A stretch of 43,526 nt of DNA. Source: Verrucomicrobiia bacterium. GTDB lineage: Bacteria > Verrucomicrobiota > Verrucomicrobiia > Limisphaerales > DSYF01. The stretch lies in NCBI GenBank assembly GCA_035765895.1, contig DASTWL010000031.1, positions 1-43,526 of the forward strand. The letters are read 5' to 3'. The notes under the pieces were generated by a model, which saw only the letters and a list, made by a program, of their open reading frames with translations, did not search any database and was not told the origin of the DNA. Every line of letters starts with the position of its first letter. The first letter of the stretch is position 1. This document shows positions 7,875 through 16,566 of the stretch, in pieces. The translations under genes were made by a program, and so were the position numbers.

Positions 7875-8891
7875 ATGAGAGCTTCGTTTCAACGCACCTT
7901 CTGGCTCGGCACGCTGGCCGTGCTCGCGTTGTGCGAAGGAGTGCTGGCGGATGGTGAACCGATGCGGCCGATCGAGTATTCCGCCCCGAAAGACACCCGC
8001 GGATTGGGCACGGCGGGCTCACTGCTTCCCGGTCACTCGCCGCTGGATCAACTGGAGTCCGACTTGAACAACCCGCTCAAGGCGCCGGTATCCGGCAATT
8101 CACTGGGCGGCATGATCATGACCACCCCGCCGCCTGTTCCGCCCCCGGCCGTGCAAAACCCGAAACTCAAGCAGCTCATTCAAAAGGAAGAGGACTGGAT
8201 GTTTCTCAAGTCGGACGAAGTTTTTTCCATCAAATCCCCCGACGACCAATACAAGCCTGAGGAGCTGACTCCGGACGGCCGGAAGCGCAGCGAGCTGCGG
8301 CCGATGGAACGCCGCATGCTGGACATCTTCAGCGGAAACAACCCGGCCCAGACCAACGTGGCGGGCGCCGGCGCCGCCTTCGGAGGTTCGCCATTCGATG
8401 GCAATGACAGTTATCCGTCAACCTTGAGTCCGGTGGAGAAGGGCATCCGCCGCGCCTTCGGTCTTGACGCCGCGGGTTCCGCCGGCCGTGGCTCGGCTGA
8501 CGCCGCAAGTTTTTTCGGCTTCAACAACGGTTACAAGCCGCCGGCCAAGCTGAGTGATGCGGAATTGCAGCGCGCGGAAGACTTCAAGAAAATCCTCGAC
8601 TTCAACAACACCCGGCCGGATGCCACGGCGCCCCTGGCGGACAGCCCGTTCGCCTCGCCTTACGTGGACAGTTCATTCTACGATCCCCCAAAGCCGACGG
8701 CGCCCACACTGACGCCCGCGCCTTCCGCCCGGGCCAGTGGCAATTCGTTGAATGGCAGCTTGAGTGACAACACCACCACGGCGCCATGGTGGACCCCGGC
8801 AACGCAGCCCACGCCACCTACGCCGCCGCCCACCCGGGCGATGCCGGCGCCAGTGTCGCCGTTCATGAACATCCCGCGCCGCAACTTCTGA
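7875..8891 (+). CDS. Secreted proline-rich protein of unknown function
   Basis: The 338-residue protein has a signal peptide (MRASFQRTFWLGTLAVLALCEGVLADGE) and then a low-complexity Pro/Ala/Ser/Asn-rich chain with segments such as PPPVPPPAVQNP and PTPPTPPPTRAMPAP. The ATG at 7875 is chosen because GGAAG lies a few bases upstream and the signal peptide follows directly; an in-frame TTG at 7836 would lengthen the N terminus without reason. No catalytic motif is visible. A central stretch (RRMLDIFSGNN, EDFKKILDFNN) has helical character. It converges on the pilB gene with 15 bases between stops and is divergent from the metallopeptidase operon. No function can be assigned. Confidence 0.72.
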   Translation: MRASFQRTFWLGTLAVLALCEGVLADGEPMRPIEYSAPKDTRGLGTAGSLLPGHSPLDQLESDLNNPLKAPVSGNSLGGMIMTTPPPVPPPAVQNPKLKQLIQKEEDWMFLKSDEVFSIKSPDDQYKPEELTPDGRKRSELRPMERRMLDIFSGNNPAQTNVAGAGAAFGGSPFDGNDSYPSTLSPVEKGIRRAFGLDAAGSAGRGSADAASFFGFNNGYKPPAKLSDAELQRAEDFKKILDFNNTRPDATAPLADSPFASPYVDSSFYDPPKPTAPTLTPAPSARASGNSLNGSLSDNTTTAPWWTPATQPTPPTPPPTRAMPAPVSPFMNIPRRNF

Positions 8892-8906
8892 TTGCGGCCC
8901 GCCGCG

Positions 8907-10646
8907 TCAGTGCGCGGCCGTCAGCACCAGCACCTGTTCGAGTGTGGACACACCTTCGCGCACGCGGTCCAGTGCCACCATGCGCAGTGTGCGCATCCCC
9001 TGACCGATGGCGACCTTCGACATTTCCCGCGTATTGGCGCGTGCAATGATCAGTTTGCGAATTTCATCCGACACGGTCATGGCCTCGATGATGGCAATGC
9101 GCCCGGCGTAACCGGAGTTCTTGCACCGGTCGCAGCCGCGACCGCGATACAACGTGATGCCGTCAAACAGGCTGGGGTCGATGTTCAGATCCTGATACAT
9201 CTTGGGCGGATAGACCACGGGCTCCTTGCAATGGGAGCAGATGCGGCGCATGAGCCGTTGCGCGCAGGACAAAATCACCGAGGAGGAAATCAGGAACGGC
9301 GCAATGCCCATGTCGTCGAGCCGCGCGATGGCGCCCGGCGCATCATTACAATGCATCGTGGAAAGCACCTGGTGCCCCGTCAACGCCGCTTCAATCGCGA
9401 TTTCCGCCGTTTCGGTGTCGCGGATTTCACCGATCATGACGATGTCCGGATCCTGGCGGAGAATGGAGCGAAGCGCGTTGGCAAAGGTGAGGCCAATCTC
9501 CTTTTTCACCGGCACCTGGTTGATGCCGGGCACCTGAAATTCGACGGGGTCTTCGACTGTTACAATGTTGTAAACCGGGTTGTTCAGTTCGTTCAGCGCC
9601 GAATACAGCGTGGTGGTCTTGCCGGAACCGGTCGGTCCCGTGACCAGAATCAGACCGTGCGGCGCATCAACTGCGGCCTTCACCTGCTGGAACGTGTCGG
9701 AGTCGAGCCCCAATTTGTCGAGGCTGGCGGACAGGTTCGACTTGTCCAGCACGCGGAGCACGATTTTCTCGCCGTGCACCGTGGGCAGCACGGACACCCG
9801 CAGGTCGTAATCCTTGCCGCCGACGCGAACGCGCATGCGGCCGTCCTGCGGCAGCCGGCGCTCGGCGATGTCCAGATTGCTCATGATCTTCAGGCGCGAA
9901 GCCAGGGCGAGCTGCATCTGCTTGGGCGGCGGCGTGGCGTCGGTGAGCACGCCGTCCACGCGGTAGCGCAGCCGCATCGTCTTTTCAAACGGCTCCAGGT
10001 GAATGTCGCTGGCGCGGTCCTTGATGGCCTGCACGAGGATCAGGTTGGCAAGCTTGATGACCGGCGCCTCCTCGGACGAGGCCGCGAGCTGGTCAAGGTT
10101 CACCTCTTCCATCGATTCCTTGACCGTCTCGATGTTGTCGGCGTCCCCATCCCCGTCGGCGCGCTTTTGCGCGTCCTGAATGATGTCCTCGATGCTGCCG
10201 CTCTTGGCCGCGTCAATGCCGTTGAGCTTGTCGAGAATGGCCTTCTCGGCCGCGATCATCGGCGCGACTTCCAGCTTGGTGATGCGCTTGACGTCGTCGA
10301 GCGCGAGCACGTTCAACGGGTCGGCCATCGCGATGAACAGCTTGTTCTCCAGCCGGGAAACGGCAATGACCTTGTGGTTCTGGGAAATTTCGCGTGGCAG
10401 CAGGTCGGCCACCTCCGCGGGAATGCTGACGCGCGCCAGATTGATGGGCGAGACGTTCAAAACCCGCCCCATCGATACAGTCATGTCCTGCTCGCTGACG
10501 AGCGCCTTGTCGAGCACGAGCTTGAGCAGCCGCGTGCCCTCCTTCTTCTGCATTTCGAGCAGTTCCTCGACCTGCTTGTGGGTCAGCAGGCCGTCCTCGA
10601 CCAGGGCGTCCGCGATGCGTTCACCGAATGATTTTACGGGCGGCAT
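8907..10646 (-). CDS. pilB: Type IV pilus assembly / type II secretion ATPase (PilB/GspE)
   Basis: The 579-residue protein carries an N-terminal MshEN/GspE-N domain (about residues 1-150, starting FGERIADALVEDGLL) followed by the secretion ATPase core. The core shows Walker A GPTGSGKTTT, the Asp box, Walker B DIVMIGEIRDTETA, the His box TMHCNDAPGAIARL, and a zinc-binding tetracysteine pair CSHC...CDRC. The ATPase powers pilin or pseudopilin assembly at the cytoplasmic membrane. PilB and GspE are closely related, and no pilin or secretin gene is in the window to separate them. The start at 10646 (MPPVKSFGER) fits the family; it lies two bases after the stop of the TPR/GspE-N gene, so both are co-transcribed. 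Confidence 0.92.
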   Translation of the reverse strand: MPPVKSFGERIADALVEDGLLTHKQVEELLEMQKKEGTRLLKLVLDKALVSEQDMTVSMGRVLNVSPINLARVSIPAEVADLLPREISQNHKVIAVSRLENKLFIAMADPLNVLALDDVKRITKLEVAPMIAAEKAILDKLNGIDAAKSGSIEDIIQDAQKRADGDGDADNIETVKESMEEVNLDQLAASSEEAPVIKLANLILVQAIKDRASDIHLEPFEKTMRLRYRVDGVLTDATPPPKQMQLALASRLKIMSNLDIAERRLPQDGRMRVRVGGKDYDLRVSVLPTVHGEKIVLRVLDKSNLSASLDKLGLDSDTFQQVKAAVDAPHGLILVTGPTGSGKTTTLYSALNELNNPVYNIVTVEDPVEFQVPGINQVPVKKEIGLTFANALRSILRQDPDIVMIGEIRDTETAEIAIEAALTGHQVLSTMHCNDAPGAIARLDDMGIAPFLISSSVILSCAQRLMRRICSHCKEPVVYPPKMYQDLNIDPSLFDGITLYRGRGCDRCKNSGYAGRIAIIEAMTVSDEIRKLIIARANTREMSKVAIGQGMRTLRMVALDRVREGVSTLEQVLVLTAAH

Positions 10647-10648
10647 GA

Positions 10649-11503
10649 TTATGAACGAAATACTTTGCGGAGGTTTTTGACGATTTCCACCGGCGGCGCC
10701 ACATACCACAGAATCCGGTTGTGCGTCGCCTCGGACAACTCCTTCGCCGCCTGCGGATTGAACGGATTCGCCGTGGCGACGAGCACGGATTTGCTCATGC
10801 GGTCGAACGGCAGCACGCACCAGCGACGGCAGGTTTCCGCCGGAAAGGAGCGGGAAAGCTCGATGTCGATGTCGTATTTTTCGAGCGGGATGTAGCCCAC
10901 GCGGCTTTTATCCACCAGCACGCGGAGCGACTTTTCAATCGGGTAAATGGCCTTGTCGGCCAGCCGCTGAATGAACGGTTCGACCACATCCGCCGGCGCC
11001 AGCATGGGATCAGGCGTTGTCCAGCACAGATCAAAGTCGGCACCGGTAATGTGCTTGCCGTCCACGAACAGCTTGTGCAGGGCCTTGCGCCCATCGTCGA
11101 TTTCGCCAACGGGCATGCTCCGGCGGCTGCGAACGGTGGTGTCAGAACTTCGCCCGGGCACCAAGGGCGCCGGACTGATGGGCGTCATGGCATCAACCGG
11201 GAAGCTCGAAGCCTTGCTTTCAATTTCGAGCAGGGCGGCTTTGACGTCGGGATCGTCGGGAAAACGTTGCAGGATGGTTTCGTATTCCAGAATGGCCGAG
11301 GAGAGCTGGCCCATCTGCACATAGGCCTGGGCAATGCGCTTGGAGGTGCCGATGACGTCCTGTTCCCGGCCGAGCTTGCTGTAAGCCTCCTTGAGAATTT
11401 CGAGCGACTGGTAGTCCTGCGGCTGCGACTGGGTGATGACCTCGAACATCTCAATTGTTTGATTCAATTGAGCCGCTTCCTCAGAACTTAAGGTGGTTGC
11501 CAT
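10649..11503 (-). CDS. TPR protein with a C-terminal GspE-N/MshEN-like domain
   Basis: The 284-residue protein begins MATTLSSEEAAQLNQ and has TPR-like helices in the first ~110 residues (LEILKEAYSKLGREQ, AQAYVQMGQLSSAILEYETIL). The C-terminal ~130 residues resemble the N-terminal domain of GspE/PilB ATPases: a basic region ending in GYIPLEKYDIDIELSRSFP, then CVLPFDRMSKSVLVATANPFNP and EIVKNLRKVF. No ATPase core is present. The domain can bind c-di-GMP in some MshE/PilB proteins, but that is not shown here. It directly precedes pilB (two-base gap), so it probably regulates or scaffolds the assembly ATPase. The start is chosen at 11503 because the upstream extension is without coding character. 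Confidence 0.75.
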   Translation of the reverse strand: MATTLSSEEAAQLNQTIEMFEVITQSQPQDYQSLEILKEAYSKLGREQDVIGTSKRIAQAYVQMGQLSSAILEYETILQRFPDDPDVKAALLEIESKASSFPVDAMTPISPAPLVPGRSSDTTVRSRRSMPVGEIDDGRKALHKLFVDGKHITGADFDLCWTTPDPMLAPADVVEPFIQRLADKAIYPIEKSLRVLVDKSRVGYIPLEKYDIDIELSRSFPAETCRRWCVLPFDRMSKSVLVATANPFNPQAAKELSEATHNRILWYVAPPVEIVKNLRKVFRS

Positions 11504-11685
11504 GCTTTGCTGAGTCTTTGCCCGCTCCACAACGCCGTTGGGCGGACGGGATTGGAGCAATCTTTCGGCCAGTCTAGTTCCCCGGGTTTCATGTGGCAAC
11601 TGAGAGTTCCGCGTCAAAAAATTCGTCGCTTGTGTCCCAAAGTTGAACCGTGTTGCATTCCGCCGGATTTCGAGAAACTGTGTGC

Positions 11686-11704
11686 GCGGCCCGAATCGGG
11701 CCGC
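11686..11704 (+). promoter_or_regulatory. Perfect hairpin just upstream of the debranching-enzyme ribosome binding site
   Basis: A 9-bp perfect inverted repeat (11686-11694 with 11696-11704, one central base) ends two bases before the Shine-Dalgarno AAGGA (11706-11710) of the gene starting at 11715. In mRNA it could place a stem against the ribosome binding site; as DNA it could be an operator. No known motif is recognised. Confidence 0.45.
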
Positions 11705-11714
11705 CAAGGAAGGC

Positions 11715-14700
11715 ATGTCCAACCAAACTCCGTTGATGTCCCCTGCCCCGGGCGGGCGGCTGGTGCGCTTTGTCGGCGACCAAATCCGCTTTCAACTGCG
11801 GCTCGCCGGCGGCGAGGCTCATCCCCGCAGCTGGCGCGCCCGGCTGCGCACGAATCTGGGCCGGGCCGATGCCCTGCGCCGGGAGATCGTGAATGCGCAC
11901 GCCAAGGGCGCCCCACCCGCGGGCGCCGCGTGGCGGGATCTGCCAATGGAACAGGACGAACAGGGCTGGTTTTTGCAGATGCCCCTGGCGGAAACAGGCT
12001 ACTTCAAGGCCAAGGGTTATTTGCTCGACGACCGCGGCTGGCAGCACTGGCCCTCCGGACCAGATTATGGGATTGCCGTCCACCCCGACTGGACGCGCAC
12101 GGCGAACATCATCTATTGCGCGTTTCCCCGCTTGCACGGACGCAGCAAAAGTGCGTTGCGTCTGGACGACCCGCAACGGGACACCCAGTTCAAGCAGCTC
12201 GAGGCGGAAGGCCACGCCATAATTTCACCCTCGGGCAAGCTGCGTGATCTCATCCCGCAACTGCCGCACATCGTCAGCACGCTGGGTTGTCGCATTCTGC
12301 ATTTGCTGCCCATCGGTCCCACGCCGACCACCTTTGCGCGGTTTGGCCGTTTCGGCAGCCCTTACGCCTGCCTGGATTTGACGGCCATCGATCCGGCACT
12401 CGTTGAATTCGACAGGCGCACCACGGGCGTGGATCAATTCCGCGAACTGGCCCTGGCGGTTCATCGTCACGGTGCCCGCGTTTTTCTGGACATCGTGATC
12501 AACCACACCGGCTGGGGCTCCACCTTGCAGGAGCAGCATCCCCAATGGTTCGTGCGGAATCCGGGCGGGGAATTTCACAGCCCTGGTGCCTGGGGCACCA
12601 CGTGGGAAGACCTCGTTGAATTGAAGCAGGACAGCGTCGCCCTCTGGGACGTGATCGCGGAGAGTCTGCTCGTCTGGTGTCGCCGCGGCGTCGATGGATT
12701 CCGGTGCGACGCGGGCTACATGGTTCCGATGCCCGCCTGGCAATACATCATCGCCCGCGTCCAGCAGGAGTTTCCCGATGTGGTTTTTTTGCTGGAAGGT
12801 CTGGGCGGCGCGTGGGAGGCCACCGAGACCCTCCTGACCGAAGGCGGCATGCAGTGGGCCTACAGCGAATTGTTCCAAAACTACTCCGCGGTGCAGGTCG
12901 GCGGGTATCTGGACCACGCCCTCAAGCAAAGCCAGCGGGTCGGCATGCTCATTCATTACGCCGAAACCCACGACAACGCCCGCCTGGCCGCCCGCGGGCG
13001 GGCATGGTCCCTCCTGCGCAACCGGCTGTGTGCCCTCGCCAGCGTCAGCGGCGGTTTTGGCTTCACCGGTGGTGTTGAGTGGCTGGCCGAGGAAAAAATC
13101 AAGGTTCACGGCTGCACGGGCCTGAACTGGGGTGCGCCCAACAACATCATTCCGGAGCTGGCCCAGTTGAACCGGCTCCTCGCCTGGCATCCCGCCTTCT
13201 TCGATGGCGCCACCCTGACGCGGGTCAGCACGCTCGATTCCGATGTGTTCGCGTTGTTCCGCGAATCGGCCGAGGGCAAGGATGCCGTGCTGGTGCTGGT
13301 GAATCTTGATCCGGACCAGCCGCGCGAAATCAAACTGCCCGTCGCCAAGCTGGCGCACGCGACGCCGGCCCACGTGGGCGCGGAAGGTCGTTGGCTGAAC
13401 GCGTTCGACCTGTTGGGCCAGCCCGTGCCCGAAATGGCACACCACGCGAATCAACTGCGGTTCAAACTGCCGGCCGGCGCCGCCTATTGCCTGGCCGCCA
13501 CGCTCGAACCGATGGGTCTCCACGGCGACGGTTACCGGCAGGCCCGCGCGCGCGCCGCCTGGGCCGTGGCGTGCCTGTGCCAGGTTCATCCACCCGAAAC
13601 CGTGGGCGCGTTCGACTGGCTGACGCTCGCCGCCGAGGTCGAAGCCTCGCCGGCCCGGTTTCTGGCCGCCGCCAGCCGGCGGGGGCCACGCACCGAGACC
13701 TCCGGCGCCGCGCCATTTCCCAATGTCATTCGCTGGGCCCGCGAGGATGCGCGCCGCATCACGCTGATTCCGCCGCACCATTGGTTGCTGCTGGAGGACG
13801 ACGCCCCGTTCCGCGCCACGCTGGCCGCGGCGCAACCCGAAAATGCGCCACCCAACGATTCTCCGGCGCAGCACATTTGTTCCGTGGTCGGAGGCAAAAC
13901 CCGCTTCGCCTGCTTTCCTCCCCGCACCGAACCGCTCGACGCTGTCCTGACGCTCGAACGATTGACGGAACCGTTTGAGCCCGTCATCGCGGCGGTGCGC
14001 TTTCTCCCGGCCGAGCCGGTCGTCCCGCAACGTCGCCCGCTGCCCGAGGATCTGGTGCTGCTCACCAACGGGCGCGGCGGCATGGCGCGGCTTTGCGTTG
14101 ATCTGGGCCGGGTGAACTCCAAATACGACTGCGTGCTCGGCGCCAATCTGCATCCCACGTTGCCGGTGGACCGCCACGTTTTCGCGAAGCGCCTGCGGGT
14201 CTGGGTGAATGCCGACGGCTTCATCACGCCGCTGGACTACCACAACCTCGCCAGCTTCCATCCGGGACCGCCCGCCGTCTGGCAGTTTGTGGCGCAAGCC
14301 GGTGACGGCCGCACCGTGGAATTGCAACTTGCGGCGGACATGCTGCCCGGGCGCAACACCACCCTGTTTCGTTTCAGCCGGCCGAATGTCAGCGAAGCTC
14401 ACGGCAAACAACTCCCCGCCGAAGCCAACGTGCGCCTCACGGTGCGCGTGGACATCGAGGACCGCAATTTCCATTCGGAAACCAAACACAACGGCGGCGC
14501 GGATCATCACTTCACAGTCAACACGCACCCGCTCGCGGCCCCGGCCATAGGCTTCGCGTTCACACCCGCCCGGGATCGCCAACTGCGCGTGGTGGCCGGC
14601 CACGGCATTTTCCATCCGCAACCGGAATGGTGTTTCAACGTGCCGCACCCCGTCGAAGCCACGCGTGGGCAAACCGGTGCGGGCGATGTTTACAGCCCGG

Positions 14701-16055
14701 GCTGGTTTGAACTGGCCATCAACAAGGGCGACGCCATCAATTTGATCGTCACCGCGGAGGCGGCTGACCCGACGGACGCCGAAGTCCGGACTCTGGCCGA
14801 CGCGGCAGGCCGGTGGCAGGCCGCCCGTGAAGCCGGCCGGCCGCTGGACAGTTCGGCCCTGCAACAAGCCGCACGTGCGTTCGTCGTGCGCCGCGGCGAA
14901 GGCCGCACGGTCATTGCGGGTTACCCGTGGTTTCTCGACTGGGGCCGCGACACGCTGATCTGCGCGCGTGGCCTGCTTGCCGCCGGCATGATCGAGGAAG
15001 TGCGCGAAATCCTGCTCACCTTCGCGCGCTTCGAGGAAAAGGGCACCCTGCCCAACATCATTCATGGCGAGCACGTGGGAAATCGCGACACCTCCGATGC
15101 GCCGCTGTGGTTTGGCATCGTGTGCGAGGAACTGGCCGGGCGGCGCGGCGCGGCCGACTTTTACGCAACGCCCGTGGAGGCCGGCAAACGGCCGCTGGCC
15201 GAAGTGTTGCGCAGCATCGCCGCCGGCTATCTGGCGGGCACCCCCAACGGCATTCACGTGGACGCCGCTTCAGGACTCGTCTGGAGTCCCGGCCATTTCA
15301 CGTGGATGGACACCAATTATCCCGCCGGCACGCCCCGCGAAGGTTATCCCATCGAAATCCAATGCCTCTGGATCCGGTTGTTGCGGCAGCTGGACCGCAT
15401 CGGGGCCCGGCCCGCCGGCGAACCATGGTCCGCGCTGGCCGACCGCGCCACCCGCTCGCTGGAGCAATTCTTCTGGCTCGAAGAACCGGGCTGGTTTGCC
15501 GATTCCCTCCGCGCAGAACGCGGCATGCCCGCCGCCCGGTCGGCCGTGGATGATGCACTGCGCAGCAACGGCCTGTTCACCGTCAGCCTCGGGTTGATCC
15601 ACGGTGAGCGCGCGCAACGCATGACCGAAGCCGTGCGTCGCTGGCTGGTGGTGCCGGGCGGATTGCGGTCGCTCGCGCCGCTGCCGGTGAAACTGCCGCT
15701 GGACATCCGCCACCACGGTCAGCTGCTGAACGACCCGCGCCGGCCGTATTGCGGCCGCTACGAGGGCGACGAGGACACGCGCCGCAAGCCCGCATATCAC
15801 AACGGCACCGCGTGGACGTGGACGTTTCCGGTGTTCTGCGAAGCCCTGGCCCGCGCATGGGAGGCTTCGCCCGAAGCCGTCGCCGCCGCCCGCGCCTACT
15901 TGACCAGCAGCTTCCGCCTGCTTGACGAAGGCTGCCTCGGTCAAATCCCGGAAGTGCTCGATGGCGATGCCCCGCACCGCCAGCGCGGGTGCGATGCCCA
16001 GGCCTGGGGCGCGACTGAAGCGTTGCGCGTGTGGCAATGGCTCGCCGGATGCTGA
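11715..16055 (+). CDS. Two-domain glycogen debranching-type enzyme (GH13 plus amylo-1,6-glucosidase domain)
   Basis: The 1446-residue protein joins two glucan-active domains. The N-terminal half is a GH13 alpha-amylase-type barrel with the conserved regions DIVINHT (from residue 259), GFRCDAGY (nucleophile D332), FLLEGLGG (acid E361) and YAETHDN (transition-state D420), so all three catalytic residues are present. The C-terminal part contains GYPWFLDWGRDTLI (about 1069-1082) and GTAWTWTFPVFCEALARAW, the signature of the glycogen debranching enzyme C-terminal (amylo-alpha-1,6-glucosidase) domain. The layout resembles the bifunctional eukaryotic AGL enzyme, although the N-terminal domain also resembles bacterial maltosyltransferases. 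There is no signal peptide, so it probably works on cytoplasmic glycogen. The ATG at 11715 follows AAGGAAGG and is preferred over an upstream ATG at 11643. Confidence 0.85.
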   Translation: MSNQTPLMSPAPGGRLVRFVGDQIRFQLRLAGGEAHPRSWRARLRTNLGRADALRREIVNAHAKGAPPAGAAWRDLPMEQDEQGWFLQMPLAETGYFKAKGYLLDDRGWQHWPSGPDYGIAVHPDWTRTANIIYCAFPRLHGRSKSALRLDDPQRDTQFKQLEAEGHAIISPSGKLRDLIPQLPHIVSTLGCRILHLLPIGPTPTTFARFGRFGSPYACLDLTAIDPALVEFDRRTTGVDQFRELALAVHRHGARVFLDIVINHTGWGSTLQEQHPQWFVRNPGGEFHSPGAWGTTWEDLVELKQDSVALWDVIAESLLVWCRRGVDGFRCDAGYMVPMPAWQYIIARVQQEFPDVVFLLEGLGGAWEATETLLTEGGMQWAYSELFQNYSAVQVGGYLDHALKQSQRVGMLIHYAETHDNARLAARGRAWSLLRNRLCALASVSGGFGFTGGVEWLAEEKIKVHGCTGLNWGAPNNIIPELAQLNRLLAWHPAFFDGATLTRVSTLDSDVFALFRESAEGKDAVLVLVNLDPDQPREIKLPVAKLAHATPAHVGAEGRWLNAFDLLGQPVPEMAHHANQLRFKLPAGAAYCLAATLEPMGLHGDGYRQARARAAWAVACLCQVHPPETVGAFDWLTLAAEVEASPARFLAAASRRGPRTETSGAAPFPNVIRWAREDARRITLIPPHHWLLLEDDAPFRATLAAAQPENAPPNDSPAQHICSVVGGKTRFACFPPRTEPLDAVLTLERLTEPFEPVIAAVRFLPAEPVVPQRRPLPEDLVLLTNGRGGMARLCVDLGRVNSKYDCVLGANLHPTLPVDRHVFAKRLRVWVNADGFITPLDYHNLASFHPGPPAVWQFVAQAGDGRTVELQLAADMLPGRNTTLFRFSRPNVSEAHGKQLPAEANVRLTVRVDIEDRNFHSETKHNGGADHHFTVNTHPLAAPAIGFAFTPARDRQLRVVAGHGIFHPQPEWCFNVPHPVEATRGQTGAGDVYSPGWFELAINKGDAINLIVTAEAADPTDAEVRTLADAAGRWQAAREAGRPLDSSALQQAARAFVVRRGEGRTVIAGYPWFLDWGRDTLICARGLLAAGMIEEVREILLTFARFEEKGTLPNIIHGEHVGNRDTSDAPLWFGIVCEELAGRRGAADFYATPVEAGKRPLAEVLRSIAAGYLAGTPNGIHVDAASGLVWSPGHFTWMDTNYPAGTPREGYPIEIQCLWIRLLRQLDRIGARPAGEPWSALADRATRSLEQFFWLEEPGWFADSLRAERGMPAARSAVDDALRSNGLFTVSLGLIHGERAQRMTEAVRRWLVVPGGLRSLAPLPVKLPLDIRHHGQLLNDPRRPYCGRYEGDEDTRRKPAYHNGTAWTWTFPVFCEALARAWEASPEAVAAARAYLTSSFRLLDEGCLGQIPEVLDGDAPHRQRGCDAQAWGATEALRVWQWLAGC

Positions 16056-16104
16056 GATGAATTTCCGTTTTGCGTTTCCGAGGTCCGTCGTTAATGTTGC
16101 GGCC

Positions 16105-16566
16105 ATGCGCCGGTGGCTGTTTCCCCTGATGATTTTTTGCAGCGTCCTGCTGGTGACGTCCGCCTCGGCGGCCACCGGCAAGGTCGTGAAGGTGCTCCCC
16201 CATTTCCTGGACTTGCAGGGCCGGCATACGAAATCTCCGAGCCTCTACGACCGCGACGCCTATCAGGCATGGCTGCGGCGGCATCCCGACCAGCAATCGG
16301 GCATCCGCTACGACGTGGAATGGCGTGCCAAGGGTGTGCAGGGTGCGCTTAAACTGCGCGTTGAACTGCGGGGCATCGCACAGGGCAATCTGCCCCGGCA
16401 GAAAACCATCGAATCGGAAGTCAACACCGGCCACGGCGGCACGCACTGGTCCGGCGTGGCGTTGAAGGGTGATGATTTCAAGACCTTCGGTGAAGTCACC
16501 GCCTGGCGCGTCACGTTGTGGCACGGCGACCAGCTCTTGGGCGAACAAAAATCCTTCCTATGGTGA
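16105..16566 (+). CDS. Small secreted protein of unknown function
   Basis: The 153-residue protein has a signal peptide (MRRWLFPLMIFCSVLLVTSASAA) followed by a compact, charged domain that begins GKVVKVLPHFLDLQGRHTKS and contains RDAYQAWLRRHPDQQSGIRYDVEW. Alternating polar and hydrophobic residues suggest a beta-sandwich fold. An in-frame ATG at 16057 lies two bases after the stop of the debranching-enzyme gene; the start at 16105 is preferred because it opens the signal peptide directly. Its stop overlaps the next gene (7 bases), so the two are translated together. Function is unknown; co-transcription links it to the membrane sensor-like protein downstream. Confidence 0.72.
   Translation: MRRWLFPLMIFCSVLLVTSASAATGKVVKVLPHFLDLQGRHTKSPSLYDRDAYQAWLRRHPDQQSGIRYDVEWRAKGVQGALKLRVELRGIAQGNLPRQKTIESEVNTGHGGTHWSGVALKGDDFKTFGEVTAWRVTLWHGDQLLGEQKSFLW

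Noticed and set aside
8892-10631. Plus-strand frame of about 579 codons
   Set aside because: Exact antisense of pilB, no motifs.
12225-15257. Long open frame of about 1010 codons on the minus strand
   Set aside because: It is the shadow of the debranching enzyme gene on the other strand; residue composition is that of a GC-rich antisense frame with no recognisable motif.
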